Positions 34,985 to 44,791 of a DNA stretch of 64,000 nucleotides are shown here, one piece after another. Source of the DNA: Gluconacetobacter johannae (GTDB lineage: Bacteria; Pseudomonadota; Alphaproteobacteria; Acetobacterales; Acetobacteraceae). The DNA is taken from positions 124,001 to 188,000 of the forward strand of contig NZ_JABEQH010000002.1 of NCBI RefSeq assembly GCF_014174305.1, read 5' to 3'. The position numbers were made by a program, and so were the translations under genes. Below the pieces are notes generated by a model that was given only the letters and a program-made list of their open reading frames with translations, did not search any database and was not told where the DNA came from. Numbering within the stretch: position 1 is the stretch's first letter; the number at the start of each line of letters is the position of its first letter.

Positions 34985-36445
34985 TCAGGCCTTCGGGGTC
35001 AGGAAGACGATGCGGTCCGGCCCGGTGAAGGCCGGGTCGTAGCCTGCCGCGCGGAAGGGATCGACGATCGGGTCATGACCGTCGGCGGCCATGGCGTCGC
35101 GGTGGCGCGGCGCGCGCGGATCGTACTCGATGACGCCGAGGACCCGTCGCCGGGCCATGTCGTCCAGGGGAAACGCCTGCCGGCCTGCCCGCATGGCCTG
35201 CGTCAGGTTGAAGAAATCAATCGTTTCGGTCTTGCCCGCCCAGTAGCACAGGGCCAGCGTCTCGCACGCCGCGGGGCCTGGAATGTGGCCGACATGGGCG
35301 ATGGCGGCCTGCCAGCGCGCGGTTGCGTCGGGCAGGCGGCGCAGGTCGGACCATGCATGGATCAGCCGCACCGGCACCGCCACGACCAGCGGCAGCGCCG
35401 CGATGCACAGCAGGCGCGTGGGCGTCAGGCGCAGGGGGCCCACCGTCCGGGGCGGGCGCGACAGGGCCAGCCCCACGGCGATGCAGGCGGCGATCAGGGT
35501 TTCGAAATGCGCGTTGTAATTCACGCCGTCGCCCATCCGCTGCGTCAGGCCGGTCACCAGCGCCAGCCCCAGGAACAGCAGGGCGAACAGGCCGGGCCGC
35601 CGGTCGCGCGCATCGGCGGGGGGGCGTCCGCCCCAGGGTGTGGCCGCCAGCAGCCCCACCACCAGCAGGCCCAGGATTTCCGATAATTTGCGGATCCCGA
35701 CCAGCAGGTGCGCGGGGTCCATGACGCGGCGATGGCCCAGGATGTCGGCGAAGACCGCCGGACCATAGGCCCAGTCCGTCACCCCCAGCCCCGCCAGCCC
35801 GGCCAGCAGGCCGGCGCCGCACCACACCAGCAGGGCCCGTCGGTCGCAGCAGGCCAGCCAGACCGTCACCGCCAGCGGCAGCGCCACCAGATTATGTTTC
35901 ACGAACCCGCCGGCGACCACCAGCAGTGCCGCCAGGGCGACGCGCGCGACGCCATGGCGCGGGTGGCGCGCGTCGCCCAGCAGCATCGCCAGCCCGCCCA
36001 GCATGAGGGCATGGGCCAGCCATTGCGGGTCGTCCATTGCGACATAGGCGGGAAAGATCGTGGCGGCGTTCAGCAGCAGCAGCAGCCCGGCGGCGACGGC
36101 CGGCCGGCCCGCACCCCCCAGCCGCCGGACGCAGCACGCGACCAGCGCGCCGCTGGCCAGCAGCGCCAGCAGCGCCACGATCCGCCCCGCCACGATCATG
36201 TCGCCGGTGAGGTGGGCGCCGATCAGCCCGACGATGGAAAAGCCCAGCGGCGGATAGTTGTTGAAGACCATGCCGCCGGCCGGGGGATAAAGCGGCAGCG
36301 CGGCGCCCACCGCGCGCAGCGCCAGGTAGGCGTTCCACCCCTCGTTGTAGTTCAGGGAAATCCGGTACGGAATCATCAGCACCGGCAGCAGCAGAACCAG
36401 GATCAGCAGCCCTGCCCCCGCTCGGATCAGGCGATCGACCATCAT
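34985..36445 (-). CDS. Multi-pass membrane protein, glycosyltransferase-39-like
   Basis: A 486-residue protein with about 11 hydrophobic helices. The N-terminal pattern (SLNYNEGWNAYLALRA, then FNNYPPLGFSIVGL) resembles GT-C glycosyltransferases, which use polyprenyl-phosphate sugars, with the acidic residue in NEGWN in the first large loop. A C-terminal soluble part of about 90 residues follows the last helix. No sugar-pathway gene is adjacent. It carries its own promoter on the minus strand (36556-36529). The enzyme class is a cautious assignment from topology and motif. Confidence 0.6.
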   Translation of the reverse strand: MMVDRLIRAGAGLLILVLLLPVLMIPYRISLNYNEGWNAYLALRAVGAALPLYPPAGGMVFNNYPPLGFSIVGLIGAHLTGDMIVAGRIVALLALLASGALVACCVRRLGGAGRPAVAAGLLLLLNAATIFPAYVAMDDPQWLAHALMLGGLAMLLGDARHPRHGVARVALAALLVVAGGFVKHNLVALPLAVTVWLACCDRRALLVWCGAGLLAGLAGLGVTDWAYGPAVFADILGHRRVMDPAHLLVGIRKLSEILGLLVVGLLAATPWGGRPPADARDRRPGLFALLFLGLALVTGLTQRMGDGVNYNAHFETLIAACIAVGLALSRPPRTVGPLRLTPTRLLCIAALPLVVAVPVRLIHAWSDLRRLPDATARWQAAIAHVGHIPGPAACETLALCYWAGKTETIDFFNLTQAMRAGRQAFPLDDMARRRVLGVIEYDPRAPRHRDAMAADGHDPIVDPFRAAGYDPAFTGPDRIVFLTPKA

Positions 36446-36528
36446 GCGGGGGCGTCGGTGCGGGACATGTCAGGCGTCTTCTCCGGGGCGCTGCGGACGG
36501 CAGGGTGTCCGTTGTGCGCGCCGGCGGG

Positions 36529-36556
36529 ACTATATCGCCCGGCAACAATATGTCAC
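36529..36556 (-). promoter_or_regulatory. Strong sigma-70-like promoter for the membrane protein gene
   Basis: On the minus strand GTGACA (36556-36551), a 16-base spacer and TATAGT (36534-36529) each match consensus in 5 of 6 places. Transcription would begin near 36522, about 77 bases before the ATG at 36445, separating this gene from rph-rdgB upstream. Confidence 0.55.
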
Positions 36557-36578
36557 GCGGCGCGTTCGTGGGTCGGCA

Positions 36579-37202
36579 TCACTCCTGGGGCAGGCAGGCG
36601 GTGCGGAACAGGTCGAAGGCGCGGGCGCGGTGGCTGATGGCGTTCTTCTCGGCGTCGGTCATGTCGGCGAAGGTCCGGCTGCCGCCCTCGGGGGCGAAGA
36701 CCGGGTCGTAGCCATGGCCGTTGGCGCCGTGCGGCGGCCAGGTGAACTGCCCGTCGATCCGTCCCTCGAACGTCTGGACGGTCCCGTCCGGCCAGGCCAG
36801 GCACAGGACCGAGATGAACCAGGCCGACCGGTCCGCAGTGTTGCCCACCTCGGCATGGATGCGGGCCATGGCGGCGGGGAAATCCTTGGACGGCCCGGCC
36901 CAGCGCGCGGAATAGATGCCCGGCGCCCCGCCGAGCGCCGCGACGCAGAATCCCGAATCGTCGGCCAGCGCCGGCAGGCCGGCCGCCGTCGCCGCCGCGA
37001 CCGCCTTCAGCACCGCGTTGCCGGTGAAGCTGTCGGCGGTTTCCTCGGGTTCCGGCAGCGCCAGGTCCCCGGCCGACAGCACCGTGATGCCGTATCCGGC
37101 CAGCAGGGCGGAAAACTCCGCCAGCTTGCCCGCGTTGTGGCTGGCCAGCACCAGCCGCGCGCCGCGCACCAGGCGGTGGTCCGTTGTCCGGGCCGGGCTC
37201 AT
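36579..37202 (-). CDS. rdgB: Non-canonical purine NTP pyrophosphatase (RdgB/HAM1)
   Basis: Hydrolyses dITP, ITP and XTP so they are not built into DNA or RNA. The 207-residue protein starts with the nucleotide motif [14 protein letters not shown]. It contains [26 protein letters not shown] (catalytic Asp pair) and ends with [18 protein letters not shown] plus SHRARAF. It overlaps the rph stop by 4 bases, a widespread rph-rdgB pairing in Alphaproteobacteria. The ATG at 37202 is fixed by the overlap and by family length. Confidence 0.96.
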   Translation of the reverse strand: MSPARTTDHRLVRGARLVLASHNAGKLAEFSALLAGYGITVLSAGDLALPEPEETADSFTGNAVLKAVAAATAAGLPALADDSGFCVAALGGAPGIYSARWAGPSKDFPAAMARIHAEVGNTADRSAWFISVLCLAWPDGTVQTFEGRIDGQFTWPPHGANGHGYDPVFAPEGGSRTFADMTDAEKNAISHRARAFDLFRTACLPQE

Positions 37203-37948
37203 CGTGCGCCCCCGGTCGCGCGCAGGGCCGCGTCCACGGCTTCCCGCTGGGCGACGAACAACCGGCCGGTGCCGATCCGCGCCAGCCGCATCAGGTCGTG
37301 GAACTGTTCCTCGCTGAAGGGCGCCTGCTCGGCGGTGCCCTGGACCTCGACGATGCCGCCGGCTTCGGTCAGCACGAAATTGGCGTCGGCGGCGGCGGCG
37401 CTGTCCTCGTCGTAATCCAGGTCCAGCACGGCCCCGGCCTCGGTCAGGCCGCAGGACACGGCGGCCAGTTGCGCCGTCAGCGGCACGCTGGCCAGCACGC
37501 GGTTGCGGACCAGGGTCTCCAGCGCCAGGCGCAGCGCCACCCACGCCCCGGTGATCGACGCGCAGCGCGTGCCGCCATCGGCGTTCAGCACGTCGCAATC
37601 GACCGTGATCGACATCTCGCCCAGCGCCTTCAGATCCACGACCGCGCGCAGCGACCGGCCGATCAGGCGCTGGATTTCCTGGGTGCGGCCCGACTGCTTG
37701 CCCTTTGCGGCCTCGCGCCCGCCACGGGTGTGGGTGGCGCGGGGCAGCATGCCGTATTCGGCGGTCACCCAGCCCTTGCCCTGTCCGCGCAGGAACGGCG
37801 GTACCCGGCTCTCGACACTGGCGGCGCACAGCACCTCGGTGCCGCCCATGCGGATCAGCGCCGACCCTTCGGCATGGCGGGCGAATCCGGGTTCGATGGA
37901 AACGGGGCGCAGGGCGTCGGGCGCGCGGCCCGAGGGACGGGTGGCCAT
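37199..37948 (-). CDS. rph: Ribonuclease PH
   Basis: Phosphorolytic trimming of tRNA 3' ends. The 249-residue protein shows [37 protein letters not shown], the phosphate-site region [16 protein letters not shown], and [22 protein letters not shown] 37948 gives a start with [13 protein letters not shown], the usual N-terminus. It overlaps rdgB and diverges from hrcA across a 172-base gap, an arrangement common in Alphaproteobacteria. Confidence 0.97.
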   Translation of the reverse strand: MATRPSGRAPDALRPVSIEPGFARHAEGSALIRMGGTEVLCAASVESRVPPFLRGQGKGWVTAEYGMLPRATHTRGGREAAKGKQSGRTQEIQRLIGRSLRAVVDLKALGEMSITVDCDVLNADGGTRCASITGAWVALRLALETLVRNRVLASVPLTAQLAAVSCGLTEAGAVLDLDYDEDSAAAADANFVLTEAGGIVEVQGTAEQAPFSEEQFHDLMRLARIGTGRLFVAQREAVDAALRATGGAR

Positions 37949-38019
37949 GGCGGCGGGAACTCCAGATCGGTGGGCGGGACCAGCCGGGGCATAGCCCGCG
38001 CCGGGGGGCGATTGCCACC

Positions 38020-38043
38020 CCCTGCTTGTGATGCCCTGCTTGT
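38020..38043. repeat. Short direct repeat in the rph-hrcA spacer
   Basis: CCCTGCTTGT occurs at 38020-38029 and 38034-38043, 14 bases apart, in the divergent promoter region. It could be a tandem binding site. No CIRCE element (TTAGCACTC-N9-GAGTGCTAA) is present in this spacer. Confidence 0.3.
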
Positions 38044-38120
38044 CATGGTGGCGGCGAGGTTCCAGATTTAACATGGCGGCGTGTTTTCGCCGGACAGCGG
38101 TCGAACCGGAAGGGGGGTAG

Positions 38121-39194
38121 ATGGTCATGGATCTCAGCGCGCTGGCGTCGCGTTCCGCCCTGCCACCGGGGCTGGATGCGCGATCGGCCGCGATTCTGCG
38201 CGAAATCGTGGAACAATATGTCGAGACCGGCGAGCCGGTGGGCTCGCGCACCCTGTCGCGGCGCCTGCCGCTGCCGTTGTCGCCGGCGACGATCCGCAAC
38301 GTGATGGCGGACCTGACCGAGGCCGGGCTGCTGTTCTCGCCCCATGCCTCGGCGGGGCGGCTGCCGACGGAACGCGGCGTGCGGCTGTTCGTCGACGGCC
38401 TGCTGCAGTTCGGCAGCCTGACCGAGGACGAGCGCGAGACGATCACCCGCGCGCTGGAGGTGCGGGGCCGGTCGCTGCAGGATACGCTGTCCGAGGCCTC
38501 GTCGATGCTGTCCGGCCTGTCCTCGGCGGCCGGGCTGGTGCTGGCGCCCAAGGGCGACGGGGCGGTGAAGCATATCGAATTCGTGGCCCTGGGGCCGCGC
38601 CGCGCGCTGGTCATCCTGGTGGGCGCGGACGGGCAGGTGGAAAACCGGGTGATCGAAACCCCCGCCGGCCTGCCGCCCTCGGCGCTGGTCGAGGCCGGAA
38701 ACTACCTGAACGCCCACCTGACCGGCCGGACGCTGGAAAACCTGCGCGAACACGTCAATGCCGAGATGACGGCCAACCGCAGCGAACTGGACCATCTGAC
38801 CGCCGAAGTGGTGGCCAGCGGCCTGGCGACGTGGAGCGACGTCGATCGCGGCGGCACGCTGTTCGTGCGCGGCCAGGCCCGCCTGCTGGCCGACGTGACC
38901 GAGATCGAACGCCTGTCGACCATCCAGATGCTGTTCGAACGGCTGGAAACCCAGGAAACGATGCTGCGTCTGCTGGACCTGGCGCAGGAATCCGAAGGGG
39001 TGCGGATCTTCATCGGGGCGGAAAGCGGGCTGTTCGGCCTGTCGGGCATGTCGGTGGTGGTCGCCCCGGCGCGGACCGACAGCAACCGCATCGTCGGCGC
39101 GATCGGCGTCATCGGCCCGACGCGGATCAATTACGGCCGGATCATCCCGGTGGTGGACTACACGGCGCGGGTCATCGGCCGGATGCTGGGCTGA
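38121..39194 (+). CDS. hrcA: Heat-inducible transcription repressor HrcA
   Basis: HrcA represses groES-groEL and often dnaK operons through CIRCE sites. The 357-residue protein has a winged-helix N-terminus ([56 protein letters not shown]), a GAF-like middle, and a C-terminal [12 protein letters not shown] and [23 protein letters not shown] 38121 follows AGGGGGG; 38127 is a close alternative. grpE, which commonly follows hrcA, is absent; an aldo/keto reductase gene comes next. Confidence 0.96.
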   Translation: MVMDLSALASRSALPPGLDARSAAILREIVEQYVETGEPVGSRTLSRRLPLPLSPATIRNVMADLTEAGLLFSPHASAGRLPTERGVRLFVDGLLQFGSLTEDERETITRALEVRGRSLQDTLSEASSMLSGLSSAAGLVLAPKGDGAVKHIEFVALGPRRALVILVGADGQVENRVIETPAGLPPSALVEAGNYLNAHLTGRTLENLREHVNAEMTANRSELDHLTAEVVASGLATWSDVDRGGTLFVRGQARLLADVTEIERLSTIQMLFERLETQETMLRLLDLAQESEGVRIFIGAESGLFGLSGMSVVVAPARTDSNRIVGAIGVIGPTRINYGRIIPVVDYTARVIGRMLG

Positions 39195-39301
39195 CTGTTC
39201 CATGCCGGGTTGGCCGCCCCTGCCGGCTGCCGCCTTGCTCCTGCCATCTTCTGTTCCTAGCCCGGTCCCGACACCGGAAACCCGAAACCACGAGGCTGCC
39301 C

Positions 39302-40192
39302 ATGTCCCCTCCCGACGCGCACCAGGCCGGACTGTTCCGCATCGGCGGCGACCTGCCGGTGGCCCGCCTGGGGTTCGGCGCGATGCGGATCACCGGACCG
39401 GGCATCTGGGGCGACCCGCCCGACCGCGACCGGGCGCTGGCGACCCTGCGCCGCGCGGTCGCATGCGGGGTGACCCTGATCGACACCGCCGACAGCTACG
39501 GCCCTTATGTCAGCGAGGATCTGATCCGCGCGGCGCTGCATCCCTATCCGGCCGGATTGGTCATCGCCACCAAGGGCGGGCACACGCGCCACGGCCCGGA
39601 CATCTGGCGGCCGGTCGGCAACCCGAACTATCTGCGGCAGTGCGTGCTCATGAGCCTGCGCCGCCTGGGGCTGGCGCGCATCGACCTGTGGCAACTGCAC
39701 CGTGTCGGCCCCGACTGCCCGCCCGAGGCGCAGTTCGAGGTGATCGCCGCGATGCGCGACGAGGGGCTGATCCGCCATGTGGGCCTGTCCGAGGTCTCGG
39801 TCGGGATGATCGAACGCGCCGCGCGCTTCTTCCCCGTCGCCACGGTGCAGAACCGCTTCAACCTGGTGAACCGCGCCTCCGAGGACGTGCTGGACTATTG
39901 CGCCGCCCAGGGCATCGGCTTCATCCCCTGGGCGCCGCTGGCCGCCGGCGGGCTGGCGACGGGGGACAACGTGCTGGCCCGGGTGGCGCGGGAGATGAAT
40001 GCCACGCCCGGCCAGGTGGCGCTGGCCTGGCTGCTGCGCCGGTCGCCGGTCATGCTGCCCATCCCCGGCACCGGCAGCCCGGCGCATGTGGACGACAATG
40101 TGGCGGCCGCCGGACTGGTGCTTGATGCCTCGGTCTTCGACCTGCTGGACCGGCACGGACGCGCGGAATGGCGGCGTCTCGCGGCGTCATGA
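39302..40192 (+). CDS. Aldo/keto reductase
   Basis: A 296-residue NADP-type (beta/alpha)8 reductase. The catalytic tetrad is visible: Asp and Tyr in [12 protein letters not shown], Lys in VIATKGG, and His in WQLHRVGPD. The cofactor-end motif is [26 protein letters not shown] start at 39302 gives a normal length. The gene stands alone between hrcA and the PBP1A gene, and the substrate cannot be told. The family is often NADPH-dependent detoxification of aldehydes or ketones. Confidence 0.92.
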   Translation: MSPPDAHQAGLFRIGGDLPVARLGFGAMRITGPGIWGDPPDRDRALATLRRAVACGVTLIDTADSYGPYVSEDLIRAALHPYPAGLVIATKGGHTRHGPDIWRPVGNPNYLRQCVLMSLRRLGLARIDLWQLHRVGPDCPPEAQFEVIAAMRDEGLIRHVGLSEVSVGMIERAARFFPVATVQNRFNLVNRASEDVLDYCAAQGIGFIPWAPLAAGGLATGDNVLARVAREMNATPGQVALAWLLRRSPVMLPIPGTGSPAHVDDNVAAAGLVLDASVFDLLDRHGRAEWRRLAAS

Positions 40193-40303
40193 GGGCCGCC
40201 GTCCGCCGCCCCGGTACCAGCAAGGGGCGACTCGCACCTCGGACAGTGCTAGGAGATCCCACCGACCACCCCGCCCCTTGGACCTTGCCCCGTTGGACCC
40301 CGG

Positions 40304-43027
40304 ATGACGCTTCGTAATGGATCAGGCCAGGATGGCCGGATGCTCGTAACCTCCCGCATCGGCGGCAACGGCGTGGATGGCCGGCGTCCGTCCGGTGGCG
40401 CGGGGGGCGCGTCGGGGTTCGGTGGGCCGGGCGGGCCGCGCCGGCCGCGCTATCGCCTGGTCCGCCGCATCGCAGGCGGCGGGATGGCGCTGCTGCTGCT
40501 GGGCGCCGCGACGGGCGGGATGGTCGTCTGGACGAAATACGAACAGCTGGTGGCCGACCTGCCGACGGTCGACGGCCTGCGGACGTACCAGCCTCCGGTC
40601 ATGAGCCGGCTGTATTCCGGCGACGACCGGGTGATGGCCGAACTGGCGGCGGAACGGCGCATCTTCGTGCCCTACAGCGCCATTCCCGACCGGGTGAAGA
40701 ACGCCTTCATCGCGACCGAGGACCAGAAATTCTATACCCATGGCGGCGTCGACCCGTTCGCGATCATCCGCGCCGGCCTGACCGACCTGACAATGCACAA
40801 GGGGCACCGGCCGCTTGGGGCCTCGACCATCACGCAGCAGGTGGCTCGCGTCATGCTGCTGGGCACCAACGCCGTGTCGTTGCAGCGCAAGGCCAAGGAA
40901 GCCCTGCTGGCCATCCGCATCGAACAGACGCTGTCCAAGGAAAAGATCCTCGAGATCTATCTGAACGAGATCTATCTGGGGGCCGGCGCGTACGGCATCG
41001 GGGCGGCGGCGCAGACCTATTTCAACAAGCCGCTGGACCAGCTGGACGACGCCGAGGCCGCGTTCCTGGGCGGGTTGCCCCGGTCGCCGACCAACTACAA
41101 CCCCTATCGCTATCCCGACGCGGCGCGGGCGCGCCGCAACTGGGTGCTGCAGCGCATGGCCGAGGTGCACGACATCACGCCCGAGGCCGCGCGTATCGCC
41201 CAGCAGGAACCCCTGATGCCGCAGGCCTTCACCCGGCCCGGCCCGGTCCCCGGATCGGAATGGTTCGCCGAGGAGGTCCGGCGCCAGTTGATCGACCGCT
41301 ACGGCGTCGACACCACCATGCAGGGCGGCCTGTCCGTCCACACCAGTTTCGACCCCCACCTGCAGCAGATCGCCACCGCGGCGGTGCGCGACGGGCTGGC
41401 GGCCTATGACCGCGACCATGGCGGCTGGCGCGGGCCGGTGGGCCAGCTGGCCGGCATCGGCGCCGGCCGGACGGCGCCCGAGTCGAGCCAATGGATGCCC
41501 GGCCTGGCGGCGGCGCCCCATCCCGCCGGCATGCTGGATAGCTGGCGCCTGGGGGTGATCCTGTCGCCCGCCACCGGCGAGGTCGGCTGGGTCGAGGGGC
41601 GGCCCGGCGCCACCAGTCCGCGTACCGGCCGGCTGCTGGCGCGCGACATGGCGTGGATGCGGCGCTGGCGCCTGCCGCATGCCGGCGACCTGGTGCTGAT
41701 CGAACCGCAGGCCGAGGGCGGCACCGTCGCCCTGCGCCAGATCCCCAAGGTCGAGGGTGCGCTGGTCACGTTGGACGTGCGGACGGGCCGCGTGCTGGCG
41801 ATGGTCGGCGGCTGGTCGTTCAACGCGTCGCAGTTCAATCGCGCGACGCAGGCGCTGCGCCAGCCCGGTTCGTCCTTCAAGCCGTTCGTCTATCTGACGG
41901 CGATGGAGCAGGGGATCTCGCCGTCGCAGAAATTCGACGATTCCCCGGTCTCGTACGGGACATGGCACCCCAACAATTTCGAAAAGGATTTCTGGGGCCC
42001 GACCACCCTGCATGACGCGCTGCGGGAGTCGCGCAACCTGGTGACCATCCGGCTGGCCGCCCATATCGGCATGAAGTCGGTGGCCGCGATGGCCGCCAAC
42101 CTGCATCTGGTCGACACCATGCCCCATGTCCTGCCGGCGGCGCTGGGGGCGGTGGAAACCACCGTCCTGCGCGAAGCCGGGGCCTACGCCACCATCGCCG
42201 CCGGGGGCCGGCTGGTGACGCCGACCCTGATCGACGACGTGCAGGACCGCGACGGGCACATCCTGTGGCGGCCGGAGGGGATCGGGCTGCAGCCTGCCGC
42301 CCCGGCCCCGGCCTCGCCTCCTGTTCCTGCTGCCGCTCCGGCGATTCCCGCGGTCCTGCTTCCGGGGCTGCCTCCCGCCCCGGCCGACGGCCCGGTGATG
42401 ACGGACACCCGCCCGCAGGTGGCCTCGCCGGCCAGCGCGTTCCAGATCACGACGATGATGCGCGACGTGATCCAGCGCGGCACCGGCGTGCAGGCCGGTG
42501 CGGGGATCGACCGCCCGATCGCCGGCAAGACCGGCACCAGCCAGGATTTCAACGATGCGTGGTTCGCCGGCTTCTCGCCCGACATCGTGACGATCGTCTG
42601 GGTGGGCTTCGACACGCCGCAGACCCTGGGCAAGAACGAAACCGGCGCGGCGATCGCCGGACCCATCTGGAACCGGGTGATGAAGGCGGTGCTGGCCGAC
42701 CGCCCCCGGCTGGATTTCCCGGCGCCCGAGGGCGTCACGCTGGCGCGGTACGACACCGGGATGGGGGTGACGGTCGATGCGTTCAAGCCCGACCAGGTGC
42801 CGGGCATCAGTTCCGACCTGTACGCCAACGTGACCGGCGCGCTGACCGCCGCCGATACCGGGGCCGAGAACATGCCCGATTCCGAAAGCGACATGGCGGC
42901 CTCGCCCGCGTCGATGCCGGAAGGAGCGCCGGGCGTCGCCCCCGCCGGGCCGCCGGGCCAGCCCGCGGCCCCTGCCGAGGCCAGCCCCCCTGCCGGGGGT
43001 GACATCGGCATGGGCGGCCTGTATTGA
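40304..43027 (+). CDS. mrcA: Penicillin-binding protein 1A
   Basis: Bifunctional peptidoglycan synthase. Cytoplasmic Gly-rich tail (1-45), a membrane helix (about 53-75), a GT51 transglycosylase domain with the catalytic Glu in ATEDQKFYTHGGVD and STITQQVARVMLLG, and an OB-like insert. The transpeptidase domain has SxxK as SSFK in RQPGSSFKPFVYL, SxN as SRN in LRESRNLVTIR, and KTG in AGKTGTSQDF. A Pro/Ala-rich C-terminal tail of about 60 residues follows. 907 residues is full length. Just upstream, CAAGGGGCG (40221) and CGCCCCTTG (40272) form a long-range inverted repeat. Confidence 0.96.
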   Translation: MTLRNGSGQDGRMLVTSRIGGNGVDGRRPSGGAGGASGFGGPGGPRRPRYRLVRRIAGGGMALLLLGAATGGMVVWTKYEQLVADLPTVDGLRTYQPPVMSRLYSGDDRVMAELAAERRIFVPYSAIPDRVKNAFIATEDQKFYTHGGVDPFAIIRAGLTDLTMHKGHRPLGASTITQQVARVMLLGTNAVSLQRKAKEALLAIRIEQTLSKEKILEIYLNEIYLGAGAYGIGAAAQTYFNKPLDQLDDAEAAFLGGLPRSPTNYNPYRYPDAARARRNWVLQRMAEVHDITPEAARIAQQEPLMPQAFTRPGPVPGSEWFAEEVRRQLIDRYGVDTTMQGGLSVHTSFDPHLQQIATAAVRDGLAAYDRDHGGWRGPVGQLAGIGAGRTAPESSQWMPGLAAAPHPAGMLDSWRLGVILSPATGEVGWVEGRPGATSPRTGRLLARDMAWMRRWRLPHAGDLVLIEPQAEGGTVALRQIPKVEGALVTLDVRTGRVLAMVGGWSFNASQFNRATQALRQPGSSFKPFVYLTAMEQGISPSQKFDDSPVSYGTWHPNNFEKDFWGPTTLHDALRESRNLVTIRLAAHIGMKSVAAMAANLHLVDTMPHVLPAALGAVETTVLREAGAYATIAAGGRLVTPTLIDDVQDRDGHILWRPEGIGLQPAAPAPASPPVPAAAPAIPAVLLPGLPPAPADGPVMTDTRPQVASPASAFQITTMMRDVIQRGTGVQAGAGIDRPIAGKTGTSQDFNDAWFAGFSPDIVTIVWVGFDTPQTLGKNETGAAIAGPIWNRVMKAVLADRPRLDFPAPEGVTLARYDTGMGVTVDAFKPDQVPGISSDLYANVTGALTAADTGAENMPDSESDMAASPASMPEGAPGVAPAGPPGQPAAPAEASPPAGGDIGMGGLY

Positions 43028-43070
43028 CGCGCGTTCAGCTTTTTCCTTCCTGACCGGGAGACCGATTTTC

Positions 43071-44202
43071 ATGTCCGCCGAGACCGAGGCCCTCAACGAA
43101 CAGATCAAGCAGTCGGTGGCGCTGCTGAGGAGGCATCTTTGACTGGGATGTCGCTCTTGGCCGCCTCGCGGAACTGAACAACCGGGCCGAAGACCCGGAT
43201 CTGTGGAACGATTCCGACGTCGCGCAGAAGCTGATGCGCGAGCGCACGCTGCTGGCCGGCCAGGTCGAGGGCGTGCAGCGGTTGGAGGCTGACGTGCGCG
43301 ATGCGCTCGACCTCAGCGAACTGGCCGAGATGGAAGGCGACGAGGGCGTCCAGAAGGACGCGCTGCTGATGCTGCGCGCCCTGGCCGACGAGGCCAAGCG
43401 GCGCGAGACCGAGAGCCTGCTGTCCGGCGAGGCCGACAGCAACGACTGCTATCTGGAAGTCAATGCCGGCGCCGGCGGGACGGAGGCCCAGGACTGGGCC
43501 GAGATGCTGCTGCGTATGTACACCCGCTGGGCGGAACAGCATGGCTACAAGGTCGCGCTGATGGAAAGCTCGGAAGGCGAGCAGGCGGGCCTGAAGTCCG
43601 CGACCATCCAGGTGTCCGGCCCCAACGCCTATGGCTGGCTGAAGACCGAGGCCGGGGTGCATCGCCTGGTCCGCATCTCGCCCTTCGACGCGGCGGCGCG
43701 GCGGCAGACCTCGTTCGCATCGGTCTGGGTGTATCCCGTGGTCGATGATTCGATCGAGATCGAGGTGAACGAGGCCGACCTGAAGGTCGATACGTTCCGT
43801 GCCTCCGGCGCGGGCGGCCAGCACGTCAACAAGACCGAATCGGCCATCCGCATCACCCACGTGCCCTCGGGCATCATCGTCGCCTGCCAGACCGACCGTT
43901 CGCAGCATCGCAACCGCGCGACGGCGATGACGATGCTGAAGGCGCGGCTGTACGAGCAGGAGCTGCAACGGCGCGAGGCCGCCGCCGCGCAGACCGAAGC
44001 CGCCAAGACCGACATCGGCTGGGGCCACCAGATCCGCTCGTACGTCCTGGCGCCCTACCAGTTGGTCAAGGACCTGCGGACCAACGTCGAGCGCGGCAAT
44101 CCGTCCGCCGTGCTGGATGGCGACCTGGACGACTTCATGGCCGCCGCCCTGGCTGCCCGCGTCGGCGCCACCCGGTCCGAGGCCAGCGCCTCGGCGCAGT
44201 AA
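43071..44202 (+). CDS. prfB: Peptide chain release factor 2, made by programmed +1 frameshift
   Basis: RF2 reads UGA and UAA. Frame 0 runs from ATG 43071 for 23 codons to CTT followed by an in-frame TGA at 43140-43142. Reading resumes one base on (GAC at 43141), giving 376 residues in all. The joined protein has the anticodon-like SPF of RF2 ([14 protein letters not shown]) and the peptidyl-hydrolase GGQ ([13 protein letters not shown]). An internal Shine-Dalgarno AGGAGG lies 3 bases before CTT, as in the classic autoregulatory site: low RF2 lets the ribosome pause and shift. A simple reading would miss the first 31 or more post-shift residues. Confidence 0.97.
43128..43143 (+). promoter_or_regulatory. 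prfB programmed +1 frameshift site
   Basis: AGGAGG (43128-43133), CAT, then the slippery CTT-TGA-C (43137-43143). The spacing and sequence match the conserved bacterial prfB recoding signal. Confidence 0.95.
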
Positions 44203-44230
44203 CGCGCCCCGGCATCACCGGCCTGGAAAA

Positions 44231-44264
44231 GGGCGGGAACGGCAGGACCGTTCCCGCCCTTTTT
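44231..44264 (+). terminator. Intrinsic terminator of prfB
   Basis: GGGCGGGAACGG (44231-44242) and CCGTTCCCGCCC (44248-44259) form a perfect 12-bp stem with a CAGGA loop. A TTTTT run follows and AAAA precedes it, so it may also stop transcripts from the other side. Confidence 0.93.
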
Positions 44265-44791
44265 CGTGGCGCGAACGGTCGGCGCGAAGGCGGAATCGAA
44301 CCAGGCGATGCTTCGCGCGTTACCCGAGGTGGCGTGATCCCTGGCTGCCCGACATGCCGATCAGGATCGGATACCGTGTACGCAACGAAAAGCGGCACGG
44401 CGCGAAAAACGGCAAAAACTGGGCGCCCCCTCCAAAAATTGCCGGTTTTTAGCCATTTATGACATGTTGTTAATATGAGTATTTTTTGAGCCTCTGATGA
44501 CAAAATGCTCGTTTCAAATTCGATAAATATCTTTCTTGACATAGGGGGGGGGCAATAGCCCAATTCAACGGCTTGGCAGCATTTCGATGCCCGCCGGGCC
44601 AGGTCGGAACGCAGGGGATCGACGATCTCCCGATGCGGTTTTCACGTGCCTTTATCGTGCCGACGGTCCGCGCCGTGGTACGGGTTCCGGGTGATCCGGA
44701 CCGGGGCCGGAAGCTGTTTCAGTGGTCCTGATTTGCGGTGGTTTTAAGTGCCGAAACCGGCGCGGACGATGAGGTTTAAGGAGGTTTCGAC
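44265..44791. other. Non-coding leader region with an AT-rich core (tonB operon control region)
   Basis: About 530 bases with no credible gene. The centre (about 44440-44545) is strikingly AT-rich for this genome and holds GATAAATATC (a GATA-AA-TATC palindrome) and TTGACA at 44536-44541. That TTGACA is followed by a run of nine G residues, so its matching -10 (CCCAAT) is poor. TonB operons are usually iron-controlled, but no full Fur box was identified. A good ribosome site AAGGAGG ends 7 bases before the tonB ATG. Confidence 0.5.

Noticed and set aside
37949-38614. Upstream extension of rph into hrcA
   Set aside because: Ser/Arg-rich antisense sequence without similarity to RNase PH. The ATG at 37948 gives the standard N-terminus.
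38081-39301. N-terminal 400 codons of a long plus-strand frame ending with the aldo/keto reductase
   Set aside because: This part lies out of frame over hrcA, which has clear family motifs. The reductase starts at 39302.
43140-43142. In-frame TGA in prfB as a disabling mutation
   Set aside because: The surrounding AGGAGG-CAT-CTT-TGA-C is the conserved recoding signal, and both halves encode RF2.
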